Virus record (IMG/VR): IMGVR_UViG_3300046809_000909
Coordinates: 1 to 25,531 of that record
Direction: 5' to 3' (one strand)
Source of the DNA: a virus
DNA length: 25,531 bases
The translations under genes and the position numbers were made by a program. The notes beneath the pieces were generated by a model. The model saw nothing but the letters and a program-made list of their open reading frames with translations. It was not told where the DNA came from and searched no databases. This document shows, piece after piece, positions 4,727 through 12,646 of the stretch (the stretch's first letter is position 1; each line of letters begins with the position of its first letter).

Positions 4727-4733
4727 GCCTCAA

Positions 4734-4763
4734 GTATTGCGCTTGACGAGTCAAGGGCGCTAA
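4734..4763. promoter_or_regulatory. Inverted pair of GTCAAG motifs upstream of the winged-helix gene
   Basis: The plus strand has GTCAAGGGCGCTAA at 4750-4763. The minus strand has GTCAAGCGCAATAC at 4747-4734. Together they form the perfect palindrome CTTGAC GA GTCAAG (4742-4755). The site is 75 bases upstream of the winged-helix protein start, so autoregulation by that protein is a fair hypothesis. Confidence 0.6.
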
Positions 4764-4780
4764 CGTCTCCCCTGAAAGAA

Positions 4781-4810
4781 CGCCAGGGGCCGCGCCAACG
4801 GCCCCCGGCG
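4781..4810 (+). promoter_or_regulatory. Leader hairpin before the winged-helix gene
   Basis: CGCC with GGGGCCG (4781-4792) pairs with CGGCCCC and GGCG (4799-4810), giving 11 pairs with one A-C mismatch and a 6-base loop. No T tract follows. It ends 27 bases before the start codon. Confidence 0.5.
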
Positions 4811-4837
4811 TAGAGCACACCAGGGAACGGACCCCCG

Positions 4838-5674
4838 ATGCGCATTCAGCGTAGCAACCCGACCACGCGGTTTGTGGTCCTGCCGAACGAGACGGCCCAG
4901 AACCACGCCCTGAGCTTTACGGCCCGGGGCATCCTGGCCTACCTGGTGTCTCTGCCGGACGGAGCTGCGGAGACTGTCAAGACGCTGGCCGCGAAGTCGC
5001 GGGAGGGCCGCACGGCCGTCACGCGGGCCATGCAGGAACTTGAGGACGCCGGTTACCTGCGCCGCGAGGCGAAGCGGGTTGCAACCGGCTTCAGCGGTAC
5101 CGAGCTGGTCATATCCGACGTCCCCGCTGGTGAAGCTGAGCGCCCGGAAATGCGGGCGCCCGGGTCTTCGGGCGATGAAACCCTAAAGAACCTCTCTTCA
5201 AAAAACCCAAACCCAACCCCGGAGGCGCCTGCGGCGCCGGTCGGGTCTGGTTCGGTCGAGATGACCGAATCGGAGAAGGCCCTTGCGGGCCTGGCGGCGA
5301 TCGACAGCCGTCTGCACCTGACCGCCGCTGACGTAGCGGCCTTGATGCCTCTTGCGGATGAGTGGTTTGCCCGGGGCGCCGATGGGCGGCAGTTCGCTGC
5401 CGTGCTGACGCTGGCCCTTCCGGAGACCATCAACCGTCCGGCGGCGTTCCTGCGCCGTCGCCTCACCGACAAGATGCCCGCTGCGCGGCCCGTAGTGGCC
5501 GCTGTGACGGCCTCGCAGGCGGCCCGGCACCTCTGCCCCGAGTGCGAGCGTCCGAAGGCCGCTGAAGGCCTCTGCGCGGATTGTGACGTCAAGGAAGTTA
5601 CGCCCGTCGAGACTGGCTCCCGCGACTGGCGCCAGATGGCCCGACAGTTCGGCGTCGGAGCCTTGACGGCCTAA
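4838..5674 (+). CDS. Winged helix-turn-helix DNA-binding protein with C-terminal zinc motif
   Basis: Encodes 278 residues. Residues 1-80 match the N-terminal winged-helix domain widespread in Streptomyces and actinomycete mobile elements: RFVVLPNETAQN, LSFTARGILAYLVSLPDG, then TAVTRAMQELEDAGYL as recognition helix and wing. Residues 105-140 are a Pro/Ala/Ser linker. Residues 145-212 form a helical domain (ADVAALMPLADEWFARG). C233, C236, C246 and C249 (CPEC, CADC) form a four-cysteine zinc knuckle. It lies between small and large terminase genes, an unusual place for a regulator; a role in transcription control, replication or DNA handling during packaging is possible. Motif copies and structured DNA lie just upstream. 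A hairpin terminator follows. Confidence 0.8.
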   Translation: MRIQRSNPTTRFVVLPNETAQNHALSFTARGILAYLVSLPDGAAETVKTLAAKSREGRTAVTRAMQELEDAGYLRREAKRVATGFSGTELVISDVPAGEAERPEMRAPGSSGDETLKNLSSKNPNPTPEAPAAPVGSGSVEMTESEKALAGLAAIDSRLHLTAADVAALMPLADEWFARGADGRQFAAVLTLALPETINRPAAFLRRRLTDKMPAARPVVAAVTASQAARHLCPECERPKAAEGLCADCDVKEVTPVETGSRDWRQMARQFGVGALTA

Positions 5675-5702
5675 CCCCTGACCCTTCTAGAAACGGCACC
5701 GG

Positions 5703-5722
5703 AGGCCCCTACGGGGGCCTTT
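5703..5722 (+). terminator. Hairpin terminator before the large terminase
   Basis: AGGCCCC (5703-5709) and GGGGCCT (5714-5720) form a perfect stem with a TACG loop followed by TTC. The T tract is short, so partial termination is likely. It ends shortly before the large terminase start. Confidence 0.7.
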
Positions 5723-5744
5723 CGGCGTGTGCTTGGGGGTGCGG

Positions 5745-7391
5745 ATGCTTCTCGCTCCCCACGCGCCCGCAGATGCCGCTGAGGGCCTGTTCCGGTGGGA
5801 CGAAGGCGCGGCCGATCGGGTCGTGAACTTCTTCGAGAAGGTCTTGGTTCACACCAAGGGCCGTCACGCGCGTAAGCCGTTCCTGTTGACGGGCTGGCAG
5901 AAGAACGACATTGTCCGGCCGCTGTTCGGGACGATGGCCTATGACGAGCAGTACGACGAATGGGTACGTCAGTACCGCGTTGCGTGGCTTGAGATGGCCC
6001 GCAAGAACGGCAAGTCCGAGCTTGCCTCCGGCTTTGCCCTGTACGGCCTTGTAGGCGACGGGGAAGAGTCGGCCGAGGTTTACTCCGTCGCGGCCGACCG
6101 CGATCAAGCCTCATTGGTCTTCGACGTCGCTAAGCGGATGGTCGAGCTTTCTCCCGTCCTGTCTAAGCGGCTCGTGGTCGTGGCGTCCAAGAAACGCATC
6201 ATTGACCCGAAGACGAACAGCTTTTACGCGGTCCTCCCCGGGGACGCCTCCGGCGCCCTCGGCACTAACCCGTCAATGGTCTTGTTTGACGAGGTTCTGA
6301 CGCAGAAAGACCGGCATCTTTGGGATGCAATGCGCCAGGGCTTCGGTACCCGGCGTCAGCCGATTCTTATCGCCACCACTACAGCCGCGTACACGTCGGC
6401 TCGTTTCGCCTTGGAGGAACACGAGTATGGAGAACAACTCCTCAGCAAACCTTCCGGCGACCCTTCCCGGTTCGTGTTCATGCGGAATACTCCACGCGAT
6501 TGGGATTGGCGTGACGAAGGAACACCAGCCAACCCCGACACTGGAGAGCCCGCAACCGGCTGGTACCACGCCAACCCCGCCCTCGGAGACTTCCTCAGCA
6601 TCGGAAACCTGAGGTCCGAGGCCCTAGAAGCCGAGTCGAAGCCGAGCGCTGAGAACGCCTTCCGGGTGTTCCGGCTGAACCAATGGGTGTCGCAGGCGGA
6701 GCGCTGGCTTGATATGGCCGTGTGGGACCTGAACGCGGCTCAGCCCGTGTCCAGGGAAGCCCTCAAGGGGCGTTGCTGCTTTGCCGGCCTGGACCTTGCC
6801 TCCGTGTCCGACTTCACCGCGTGGGTTCTGCTGTTCCCGGGGTCTCCAGAGGACCCCGACGCGGGCGGGTTCACGGTGCTACCCCGCTTCTGGATTCCGT
6901 CGAAGGCTCTCAAGGCCAGGGGCGCTCAGCGCCAGACGCTTGAGTACTGGCGGGACCTCGGTTATCTCACCATCACCGACTCTGACACCACGGATTACAA
7001 CGTGGTGCGGGAAGAGATCGGCAAGGACGCCGAGGATTTCTGTATAGACCTCTTCGGCTATGACCCTTGGAACGCTACTCACCTAGTGAGCGAGCTTGAA
7101 GACGGGGGCCTTGACGGCGTTAAGGCGCCTCAGACGTCGGCCCGCATGACCGATCCGTGCAAGTGGCTGGAGTCCCTTCTAGCGCAGGGCGAGCTACACC
7201 ACGGCGGGAATCCGGTCCTCCGCTGGATGGCGGACAACGTAGAGATTCAGCGCACGGCGGAAGGCTTGTTCAAGCCTTCTAAGGCCAAGTCTGGCGACAA
7301 GATCGACGGCATTAGCGCGCTGCTTAACGCGCTGTTTGTCGCATTCACTGAAGACGACACAGAGGCGGGTTTCGTCAGCCTTGCCGACTAA
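5745..7391 (+). CDS. Terminase large subunit
   Basis: Encodes 548 residues from ATG at 5745, with GGGGG five bases upstream; a GTG at 5727 would add six residues but has no binding site. The N-terminal ATPase shows an atypical Walker A, ARKNGKS (85-91), Walker B MVLFDE (178-183), and a TTT coupling motif at 211-213. The C-terminal RNase H-like nuclease has D350 in GLDLASVSD, D356, D440 in FGYDPWN, and D518/D521 in GDKIDGISAL, which are good metal-binding candidates. The domains and length match HK97-type phage terminases. It cuts concatemeric DNA and pumps it into the prohead through the portal encoded two genes downstream. Confidence 0.95.
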   Translation: MLLAPHAPADAAEGLFRWDEGAADRVVNFFEKVLVHTKGRHARKPFLLTGWQKNDIVRPLFGTMAYDEQYDEWVRQYRVAWLEMARKNGKSELASGFALYGLVGDGEESAEVYSVAADRDQASLVFDVAKRMVELSPVLSKRLVVVASKKRIIDPKTNSFYAVLPGDASGALGTNPSMVLFDEVLTQKDRHLWDAMRQGFGTRRQPILIATTTAAYTSARFALEEHEYGEQLLSKPSGDPSRFVFMRNTPRDWDWRDEGTPANPDTGEPATGWYHANPALGDFLSIGNLRSEALEAESKPSAENAFRVFRLNQWVSQAERWLDMAVWDLNAAQPVSREALKGRCCFAGLDLASVSDFTAWVLLFPGSPEDPDAGGFTVLPRFWIPSKALKARGAQRQTLEYWRDLGYLTITDSDTTDYNVVREEIGKDAEDFCIDLFGYDPWNATHLVSELEDGGLDGVKAPQTSARMTDPCKWLESLLAQGELHHGGNPVLRWMADNVEIQRTAEGLFKPSKAKSGDKIDGISALLNALFVAFTEDDTEAGFVSLAD

Positions 7392-7404
7392 CGGGGGTGG
7401 GTTG

Positions 7405-7602
7405 ATGAAGCGCTATTCGCTCGTGAAGGACCTGACCGCCTCGGCGCTTCAATGCTCCGGGGTGTTCGTGTTCGCGGTCGGCGCCTATCAGGTGTATAGG
7501 CCGCTTGGGTATTTGCTTGCCGGGCTCTTCTTGATGCTCGTTGGCTTCTCGCTGACGCCGAAGCCGGACGAGGCAAACGAACGGGGGCCTGAGTACCGGT
7601 GA
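7405..7602 (+). CDS. Small two-span membrane protein
   Basis: Encodes 65 residues from ATG at 7405 with GGGGGTGGG upstream; the frame is open back to 7336, but that part lies within terminase. Two hydrophobic segments at residues 12-29 (ALQCSGVFVFAVGAYQV) and 33-51 (LGYLLAGLFLMLVGFSL) suggest two membrane spans joined by a short YRP turn, with a charged C-terminal tail. It lies between terminase and portal, where small membrane proteins of unknown function are often found in actinophages. It overlaps the portal start by GTGA. A holin-like role cannot be excluded but a better candidate lies after the lysin. Confidence 0.8.
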   Translation: MKRYSLVKDLTASALQCSGVFVFAVGAYQVYRPLGYLLAGLFLMLVGFSLTPKPDEANERGPEYR

Positions 7603-8954
7603 GCGTCTTCTCTCGCATTGAGAAGCGCACTGGTGGTCTCGGGTGGCTGTCTTCACAGCCTCCCGTTGACTGGGTGCGTAATGCCTTCCTCGCTAATGAC
7701 CCGATCTACTCGGGTAAGCAGGTCAACGAACAGACGGCTATGCAGGTCTCGGCGGTCTACTACTGCGTTGGCCTCATCTGCGACGCTATCTCGTCGCTGC
7801 CGATCCAGACCTTTAAGGAATTCCCGGACGGCTCCACGGACTACGTCCGGGCGCCGGCATGGCTGCGGAAGCCGAATTACCGGATGACCCCGTTTGACTT
7901 CTGGCAGCGCGTGTTTATGTCGCTGCTTGTTGCGGGCAACGCCTACATTTTCACTCTGCGCAACGACAAGGGCGACGTTGTAGAGCTGTGGCCGATCCAT
8001 CCGAGCTGGGTTTACCCGTACCCGGAGCAGGGCTCGACAGACATCCTGTTTGACGTCAACGGGACCACGATGGACTCAACCGAGATCCTTCATATCCCGG
8101 CTATGTCGATGCCGGGATACCTGACAGGCCTTAGCCCGCTTGAGGCTGCCCGGCAGGCTATCGGGATCTCGATGGTTACCGAAGAGTTCGGGGCCCGGTT
8201 CTTCTCACAGGGCGCATACATGTCCGGTGTCATTCAGACCACGGGCAAGATGAACCCCGACGAGGCTAAGCGCCTCAAAGAAGACTTCATGAAGAAACAT
8301 CAGGGAGTCGCCAACAGCCACGCCGTGGGCGTCTTGACCGGTGGTGCCACTTGGCACCCGATCACCATCACGCCCGAGCAAAGCCAGTTCCTACAGACAC
8401 GGAACTTTACGAAAGCCGATATCGCGCTGTTCTACCGTGTGCCGGCCTACCGCGTTGACCCTGCCGTTACGTCGTCTTGGGGTAAGGGCGTTGAGGAGCA
8501 GAACTATCAGCTTGCACAGGACACCTTCGCGCCGTGGGCGGCGCGTGTCGAGCAGGCTATTAGTACGTTCCTTCTGCCCGGCTTCCAGACTATGCGTTTC
8601 AACATGGACGCCCGCATGAGGGCCAAGCTGAGCGAGCGCTACCAGGCGCACGCGCTAGCCATTCAGAACGGCATCAAGAGCCCCGACGAAGTCAGGGCCG
8701 AAGAGGGCGAACCGCCGATCCCTGGAGGTAAGGGCGATCAGTGGTTCCGCATGGCAACGGTTGTCGGCATTGACGAAAACCTGCCCACGATCAGCGACAA
8801 GAACAAGCAACCGGATGTTGTGGACGGCGGCGACGCCGGTTCGTTCATGTTCACGCCTCCGGCGACTGTTGACCCGAACGCCCCGCCGGGGCCTCAGGCG
8901 GCCCAGTCTCCCCCTCCGCAGACGACACCTACAGCTCCGAAGGGGAAGAGATGA
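7599..8954 (+). CDS. Portal protein, HK97 type
   Basis: Encodes 451 residues from GTG at 7599, coupled to the previous stop. It has the usual HK97 portal features: an early VNEQTAMQVSAVYYCV helix with CDAISSLPIQTF, the segment FWQRVFMSLLVAGNAYIF, the wing region with PLEAARQAIGISMVTEEFGARFF, and the clip/stem region with YRVPAYRV. The C-terminal 50 residues are Pro/Ala-rich and probably disordered. Length is typical for the family. The dodecameric portal forms the vertex through which DNA enters, docking the terminase and later the connector. It overlaps the protease gene by ATGA. Confidence 0.93.
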   Translation: MSVFSRIEKRTGGLGWLSSQPPVDWVRNAFLANDPIYSGKQVNEQTAMQVSAVYYCVGLICDAISSLPIQTFKEFPDGSTDYVRAPAWLRKPNYRMTPFDFWQRVFMSLLVAGNAYIFTLRNDKGDVVELWPIHPSWVYPYPEQGSTDILFDVNGTTMDSTEILHIPAMSMPGYLTGLSPLEAARQAIGISMVTEEFGARFFSQGAYMSGVIQTTGKMNPDEAKRLKEDFMKKHQGVANSHAVGVLTGGATWHPITITPEQSQFLQTRNFTKADIALFYRVPAYRVDPAVTSSWGKGVEEQNYQLAQDTFAPWAARVEQAISTFLLPGFQTMRFNMDARMRAKLSERYQAHALAIQNGIKSPDEVRAEEGEPPIPGGKGDQWFRMATVVGIDENLPTISDKNKQPDVVDGGDAGSFMFTPPATVDPNAPPGPQAAQSPPPQTTPTAPKGKR

Positions 8955-9592
8955 CGCTTGAGCGCCGCGCGGTTGATACCGCGTTCAACATCACCAACGC
9001 CGGGGACCGGTGGACGTTCACCGGCTACGCCGCGAAGTTTGACACCCGAAGTCATGACCTCGGGGGCTTCATCGAGACGGTTCGGGGTGGCGCGTTCCGA
9101 CGCGCCCTCAATGAGGGCCAGGACGTGCGGGCCCTCATCAACCACGATGCCGGCCTGATCCTGGGGCGGACCGCGTCCGGCACGCTGAAGCTGGCCGAGG
9201 ACTCGACGGGGCTTCACTACGAGGTGGCGGCCCCGGACACGTCCTACGCGCGGGATCTTGCGGAGTCGATGCAGCGGGGCGACGTCACACAGTCGTCTTT
9301 CAGCTTCCGCGTCCGCCAGGACGATTGGCAGAAGGAAGGCCGCGGGCGTCTCCGGACCCTGATCGACGTTGACCTACTCGACGTTAGCCCCGTGACCTAT
9401 CCGGCCTATGAGGACACCGAATCGGGCTTGATGGGCGCAGCTCGGGCGCTGCGGGCCGCGTGCGAAGCGCGCGGTTGGGACCTGGTGGCCGACGACATGG
9501 CCGGCTCTTGGAACCCGCTTCCTCCGGCACCAGACAGCAACGACGTACTGAGGACCGCTCTTCGGGCGATCCAGCTTAGGGGCCGCGCCTAA
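8951..9592 (+). CDS. Prohead maturation protease, HK97 family
   Basis: Encodes 213 residues. The N-terminal part shows the family pattern FTGYAAKFD, then FIETVRGGAFRRAL (about residues 40-53). The likely catalytic residues are H65 in LINHDAG and S116 in TQSSFSFRV; an acidic partner may be D141 or D144 in DVDLLDVSPVTYPAY. That last segment is a signature of this serine protease clan. It cleaves the N-terminal delta domain of the capsid protein encoded next, and itself, during head maturation. It overlaps the portal gene by four bases, so stoichiometry may be kept low. A terminator-like hairpin follows before the capsid gene. Confidence 0.92.
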   Translation: MTLERRAVDTAFNITNAGDRWTFTGYAAKFDTRSHDLGGFIETVRGGAFRRALNEGQDVRALINHDAGLILGRTASGTLKLAEDSTGLHYEVAAPDTSYARDLAESMQRGDVTQSSFSFRVRQDDWQKEGRGRLRTLIDVDLLDVSPVTYPAYEDTESGLMGAARALRAACEARGWDLVADDMAGSWNPLPPAPDSNDVLRTALRAIQLRGRA

Positions 9593-9613
9593 GGCGCGTT
9601 GCTCCACCACTTC

Positions 9614-9650
9614 AGAGGCCTTCCCCGAACGTGCGGGGTGGGCCTCTTTC
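9614..9650 (+). terminator. Terminator-like hairpin between protease and capsid
   Basis: AGAGGCC (9614-9620) pairs with GGCCTCT (9641-9647), with an inner CCCC/GGGG pair (9623-9626, 9635-9638), followed by TTTC. It may limit transcription upstream while a further promoter serves the capsid gene, or stabilise the capsid mRNA 5' end. Confidence 0.75.
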
Positions 9651-9688
9651 GTATGCCGCTTTAGCGGCCCCTAGGGGGAGGCAAGACC

Positions 9689-10966
9689 TTGACGAACTAC
9701 GCGGCTCAGGCCGAAGCCCTGCTGACCAAGCGGGCGAACATTTTCGAGCAGCGCAAGGCGCTGACTGACAGTCTGAAGGAAGGCGAGGCGCCGACCGCCG
9801 AGCAGCGTTCCCAGCTCGACAGCATGGACGCGGACCTGAACCGGCTGGGCGCGGAGGCGCGCTCGATCGTGGAGGAGGGCGAGCGGGAAGCGCAGGCGGC
9901 GGAGCTGCGTCAGCGCGCTATCGCTCTGGGCGCGAAGCCCAACGTGTTCACCGGCGATCAGCAGCGACAGGCGCAGGGGTCGAGCCTGTCTGACGAGATT
10001 CGGGCCCTGGACTACGGCAAGACGATCACCATCGGCAATGACCTGTACATCCGGCCGGGCGAGGAGGCCCGCGCGGCGCTGGCGGGCGTTGAGAGCCGCG
10101 TTGCGACCACTGGCGTTGCGGCCAACGCTGGCGCGACCATCCCGACCAGCTTTGTCGCTCGGGTGCTTGAGTACATGCTCCCGAACATCGGCGTGTGGCA
10201 GGCGGGCCCGACCATCATCACCACGGCGTCGGGCAACCCGATGACGTTCCCGCGCCTGACCGCGCGGCCGACCGTTGCGCCGGTCGCGGAGAACACTGTT
10301 TTCCCGACGAGTGACGCGGCGTTCAACAGCTTCACTCTGGGCGCCAAGAAGTACGGCGTGATCGTCCAGGTCTCTAAGGAGATGGTCGAAGACTCCGGGA
10401 TTGACATCGCGGGCTTCATCGCTCAGCAGGCCGGCATCATGGCGGGCCGTCAGGTCGCCCATGACCTTCTGGTGGGCACGGGGGCCGGCGGTCAGCCGAA
10501 CGGCGTTCTGACGGCCGCTGTCGCGGCCAACGCGGGGACCACCATGGGCACCATTGGCGCCATCTCCGGCGATGACATCATCGCTGGCTACTACAGCGTG
10601 ATTGACGCCTACCGGGGCAACGCTAAGTGGCTGATGGCTGACGCCACCGTGGGCAAGCTGCGAGGCGTCAAGGACGCTTACGGCCAGTACCTGTGGCAGC
10701 CCGGCCTGGTCTCGGGTGCCCCGGACGTGCTGATGGGCAAGCCCGTTGTCACGGACATCAACATGCCGGTTGTCGCGACCGGCAACAACGCCGTTCTCTT
10801 CGGCGACTTCTCCAGGTACTACGTGCGCCAGGTCAACGGCATTCAGGTTGAGAAGTCCTTCGAGTACGGCTGGGGCTCCGACCTGGTGTCGTACAAGGTG
10901 ACTTGGCGTGGTGACGGCGGCCTGTCGGACACGACCGGCGCTCTCAAGACCCTGCTCGGTAAGTGA
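9689..10966 (+). CDS. Major capsid protein with N-terminal delta (scaffold) domain
   Basis: Encodes 425 residues from TTG at 9689, with GGGGGAGG (9674-9681) as the best classical ribosome binding site in the structural region. Residues 1-80 are a charged coiled coil typical of the HK97 delta domain that acts as an internal scaffold and is removed by the protease. Residues about 140-425 are the HK97 fold, with TTGVAANAGATIPTSF, FPRLTARPTVAP, the E-loop and spine region, and the C-terminal LVSYKVTWRGDGGL. The cleavage site is likely between residues 110 and 140. No obvious decoration-protein gene is adjacent. A strong terminator follows. Confidence 0.95.
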   Translation: MTNYAAQAEALLTKRANIFEQRKALTDSLKEGEAPTAEQRSQLDSMDADLNRLGAEARSIVEEGEREAQAAELRQRAIALGAKPNVFTGDQQRQAQGSSLSDEIRALDYGKTITIGNDLYIRPGEEARAALAGVESRVATTGVAANAGATIPTSFVARVLEYMLPNIGVWQAGPTIITTASGNPMTFPRLTARPTVAPVAENTVFPTSDAAFNSFTLGAKKYGVIVQVSKEMVEDSGIDIAGFIAQQAGIMAGRQVAHDLLVGTGAGGQPNGVLTAAVAANAGTTMGTIGAISGDDIIAGYYSVIDAYRGNAKWLMADATVGKLRGVKDAYGQYLWQPGLVSGAPDVLMGKPVVTDINMPVVATGNNAVLFGDFSRYYVRQVNGIQVEKSFEYGWGSDLVSYKVTWRGDGGLSDTTGALKTLLGK

Positions 10967-10973
10967 TTCGTAG

Positions 10974-11004
10974 GGGCAGGGCTTAGCGGCCCTGCCCTTT
11001 TCTC
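10974..11004 (+). terminator. Strong terminator after the capsid gene
   Basis: GGGCAGGGC (10974-10982) and GCCCTGCCC (10989-10997) form a perfect 9-bp stem with a TTAGCG loop, followed by TTTTCTCTTT. It would reduce transcription beyond the abundant capsid message. Confidence 0.88.
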
Positions 11005-11022
11005 TTTACCGAGGGGGTTCGG

Positions 11023-11901
11023 TTGTCTCTTATACGCGGCTATTCGGGAACGCTTAGCGCTACGTTCATGACGGATGAGACGGCCGTTGACGCTGGGGCG
11101 GTTACGGTCACGGTCACTAACCGGGCCGGTACTACCGTGGCTTCTGGCGCGGCTACTACCGGTTCAACGGGCGTCTACACGTTCCCTATCCCGGCTCAGA
11201 CGGCCCTAGGAACGCTTACCGTGACGTGGGCGGGCGCGTCCCTGTCGCAGACGACTCAGGTTGACGTCATCGGCTCTCCCTTGTTCAACCTGCCCGATCT
11301 GCGGGCGGCGGATAAGGCCTTTGCCGACACTTCCAAGTTCCCCACGGCGTCGCTGAGTGCGGCCCGGAACGCGGTCACTGACGAGTTCGCCCGCATCTGC
11401 GGCCGGTCGTTTGTCCCTAAGGGCGACACGTATACGACCATGCTCGACAACACCGGGTTTCTTCTGTTGCCGCATGCCGACGTCACGAAGCTTGTTTCCG
11501 TCTCAATCGACGGCACGTCGCAGGACGTGACAACGCTTCAGCTCGACCCAATCGGCAAGGTGACGGGGCTTCCGACGCTTCAGACGGCGACGCTTACTCA
11601 GTTGTGGGATGGCTCGATCGGCTCGGGCACTCCGGGGCCGGGCCTCACGGTCACCACCTACGAATACGGGTTCACGTACGTTCCGAACGATCTGTATCGG
11701 GCAGCTGTACAGCGCGCCCGCTTCATCCTGGCGTCTGTCGCCTCCGGCATCCCGGACCGCGCAACGAGCTTCGTTGCGACGGAAGGCGGTTCTTTCACTC
11801 TGGCTACGCCCGGCTCTGGCATATGGCAGACCGGCATTCCGGACGTTGACGCGGTGCTGGCCCGCTACACCATCGCCCCGAAGGGCGTGGTTGCGATATG
11901 A
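11023..11901 (+). CDS. Head-tail connector (adaptor) protein with N-terminal Ig-like domain
   Basis: Encodes 292 residues from TTG at 11023, preceded by GGGGGTT (11013-11019). Residues 1-85 are Thr/Val/Gly-rich beta structure (TVTVTNRAGTTVASG, TGVYTFPIP) resembling an immunoglobulin-like domain. From about residue 90 on, the helices LPDLRAADKAFADTSKFP and AARNAVTDEFARICGRSF match the gp6/gp15-like connector that forms a ring under the portal. The position directly after capsid supports this. Fused Ig-like domains are known on head and tail proteins and bind cell surfaces or extend structures. The gene overlaps the next by four bases. Confidence 0.75.
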   Translation: MSLIRGYSGTLSATFMTDETAVDAGAVTVTVTNRAGTTVASGAATTGSTGVYTFPIPAQTALGTLTVTWAGASLSQTTQVDVIGSPLFNLPDLRAADKAFADTSKFPTASLSAARNAVTDEFARICGRSFVPKGDTYTTMLDNTGFLLLPHADVTKLVSVSIDGTSQDVTTLQLDPIGKVTGLPTLQTATLTQLWDGSIGSGTPGPGLTVTTYEYGFTYVPNDLYRAAVQRARFILASVASGIPDRATSFVATEGGSFTLATPGSGIWQTGIPDVDAVLARYTIAPKGVVAI

Positions 11902-12332
11902 CCGGCAACGGCTCAACCAACGCGCTTGCTGTCAAGGCGGCCGTACAGACTGCCTTGCAGGCTGATCCCGGGCTTACCGGGATTGAGATCGTATGGGGTC
12001 CGGACCCGAGGGACCAGCCTCAACAGTGGGTGCTGTTGGGCGGTATCCGTTGGGATAACGAGGACTGGAAGACGCTTAAGACTAAGCAAGAGGTCTTCAC
12101 CCTCGATCTGATCATTGAGGTTATGGAGACGGCTTCCAGCTCGTTCGAGGTGGAGACGCAGGCGGCTTCGATCAACACCCGCCTTGAGTCGTTCTTCAAG
12201 GCCAGCCCGGGGCTTGGCCTTTCGTACGTCGTCTCATCCATCTACAACCCCGGCAAGCTGCTTTCGTTCCCCGCAGATGACCGCTGGGTGGGCCAGTTTC
12301 ACGGGGAATTGCGCGTCATAGCGCGTGTCTAA
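11898..12332 (+). CDS. Tail terminator candidate
   Basis: Encodes 144 residues. The pattern VKAAVQTALQADPGL, then VQVxWG-like IEIVWGPDP, then beta strands (EVFTLDLIIEVME) and a helix (ETQAASINTRLESFF), closing with FHGELRVIARV, is that of gpU/HK97 tail terminator proteins that cap the tail tube and join it to the head. The C-terminal beta strand is typical. Its position between connector and major tail protein fits. No separate head-closure stopper gene is obvious, so this or the next gene may fill that role. It overlaps the connector gene by ATGA. Confidence 0.7.
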   Translation: MTGNGSTNALAVKAAVQTALQADPGLTGIEIVWGPDPRDQPQQWVLLGGIRWDNEDWKTLKTKQEVFTLDLIIEVMETASSSFEVETQAASINTRLESFFKASPGLGLSYVVSSIYNPGKLLSFPADDRWVGQFHGELRVIARV

Positions 12333-12346
12333 TCGGGGGGTTCATC

Positions 12347-12643
12347 TTGGCTACGGCCATTGTCTACGGGGGCCCGTCTACGGCTGTCACAGCGCCGGAC
12401 GGCACCCTGTTTCCACGCGGGGTATCGGTTCCCGTTTCTGACGAGCTGGCGGCTTCTCTCCTGCTTCAGAACTTCACCGTTGCCCCGGCTTCTACGCCCG
12501 CGCCTACGGCGCTTGCGGGGCCCGCTGAGGCCCCGGCTATCCAGGCTCCGGCTCCGGCCGTGAGCGTTGCCCCTGCGGCCGTTCCTGAGGCCGCCCCGGC
12601 TGCCGTTGTCGCGCCGGTTCTTAGCCCTTCCACGGGGGTGTGA
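12347..12643 (+). CDS. Ala/Pro-rich small protein, unknown function
   Basis: Encodes 98 residues from TTG at 12347, with GGGGGGTT at 12335-12342. Residues 1-45 look folded, with a beta-rich GGPSTAVTAPDGTLFPRGVSVPV and the helix SDELAASLLLQNF. Residues 46-98 consist almost only of Ala, Pro, Val and Ser, an extended linker-like tail. It lies between the tail terminator and major tail protein genes, suggesting a virion-associated or assembly function. It is not recognised as a family. A stopper role is possible but not supported by motif. Confidence 0.72.
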   Translation: MATAIVYGGPSTAVTAPDGTLFPRGVSVPVSDELAASLLLQNFTVAPASTPAPTALAGPAEAPAIQAPAPAVSVAPAAVPEAAPAAVVAPVLSPSTGV

Positions 12644-12646
12644 TCC

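Noticed and set aside
9671-10462. Long minus-strand open frame opposite the capsid gene
   Set aside because: It is a shadow of the GC-rich capsid coding frame, Arg-rich and without a credible ribosome binding site.
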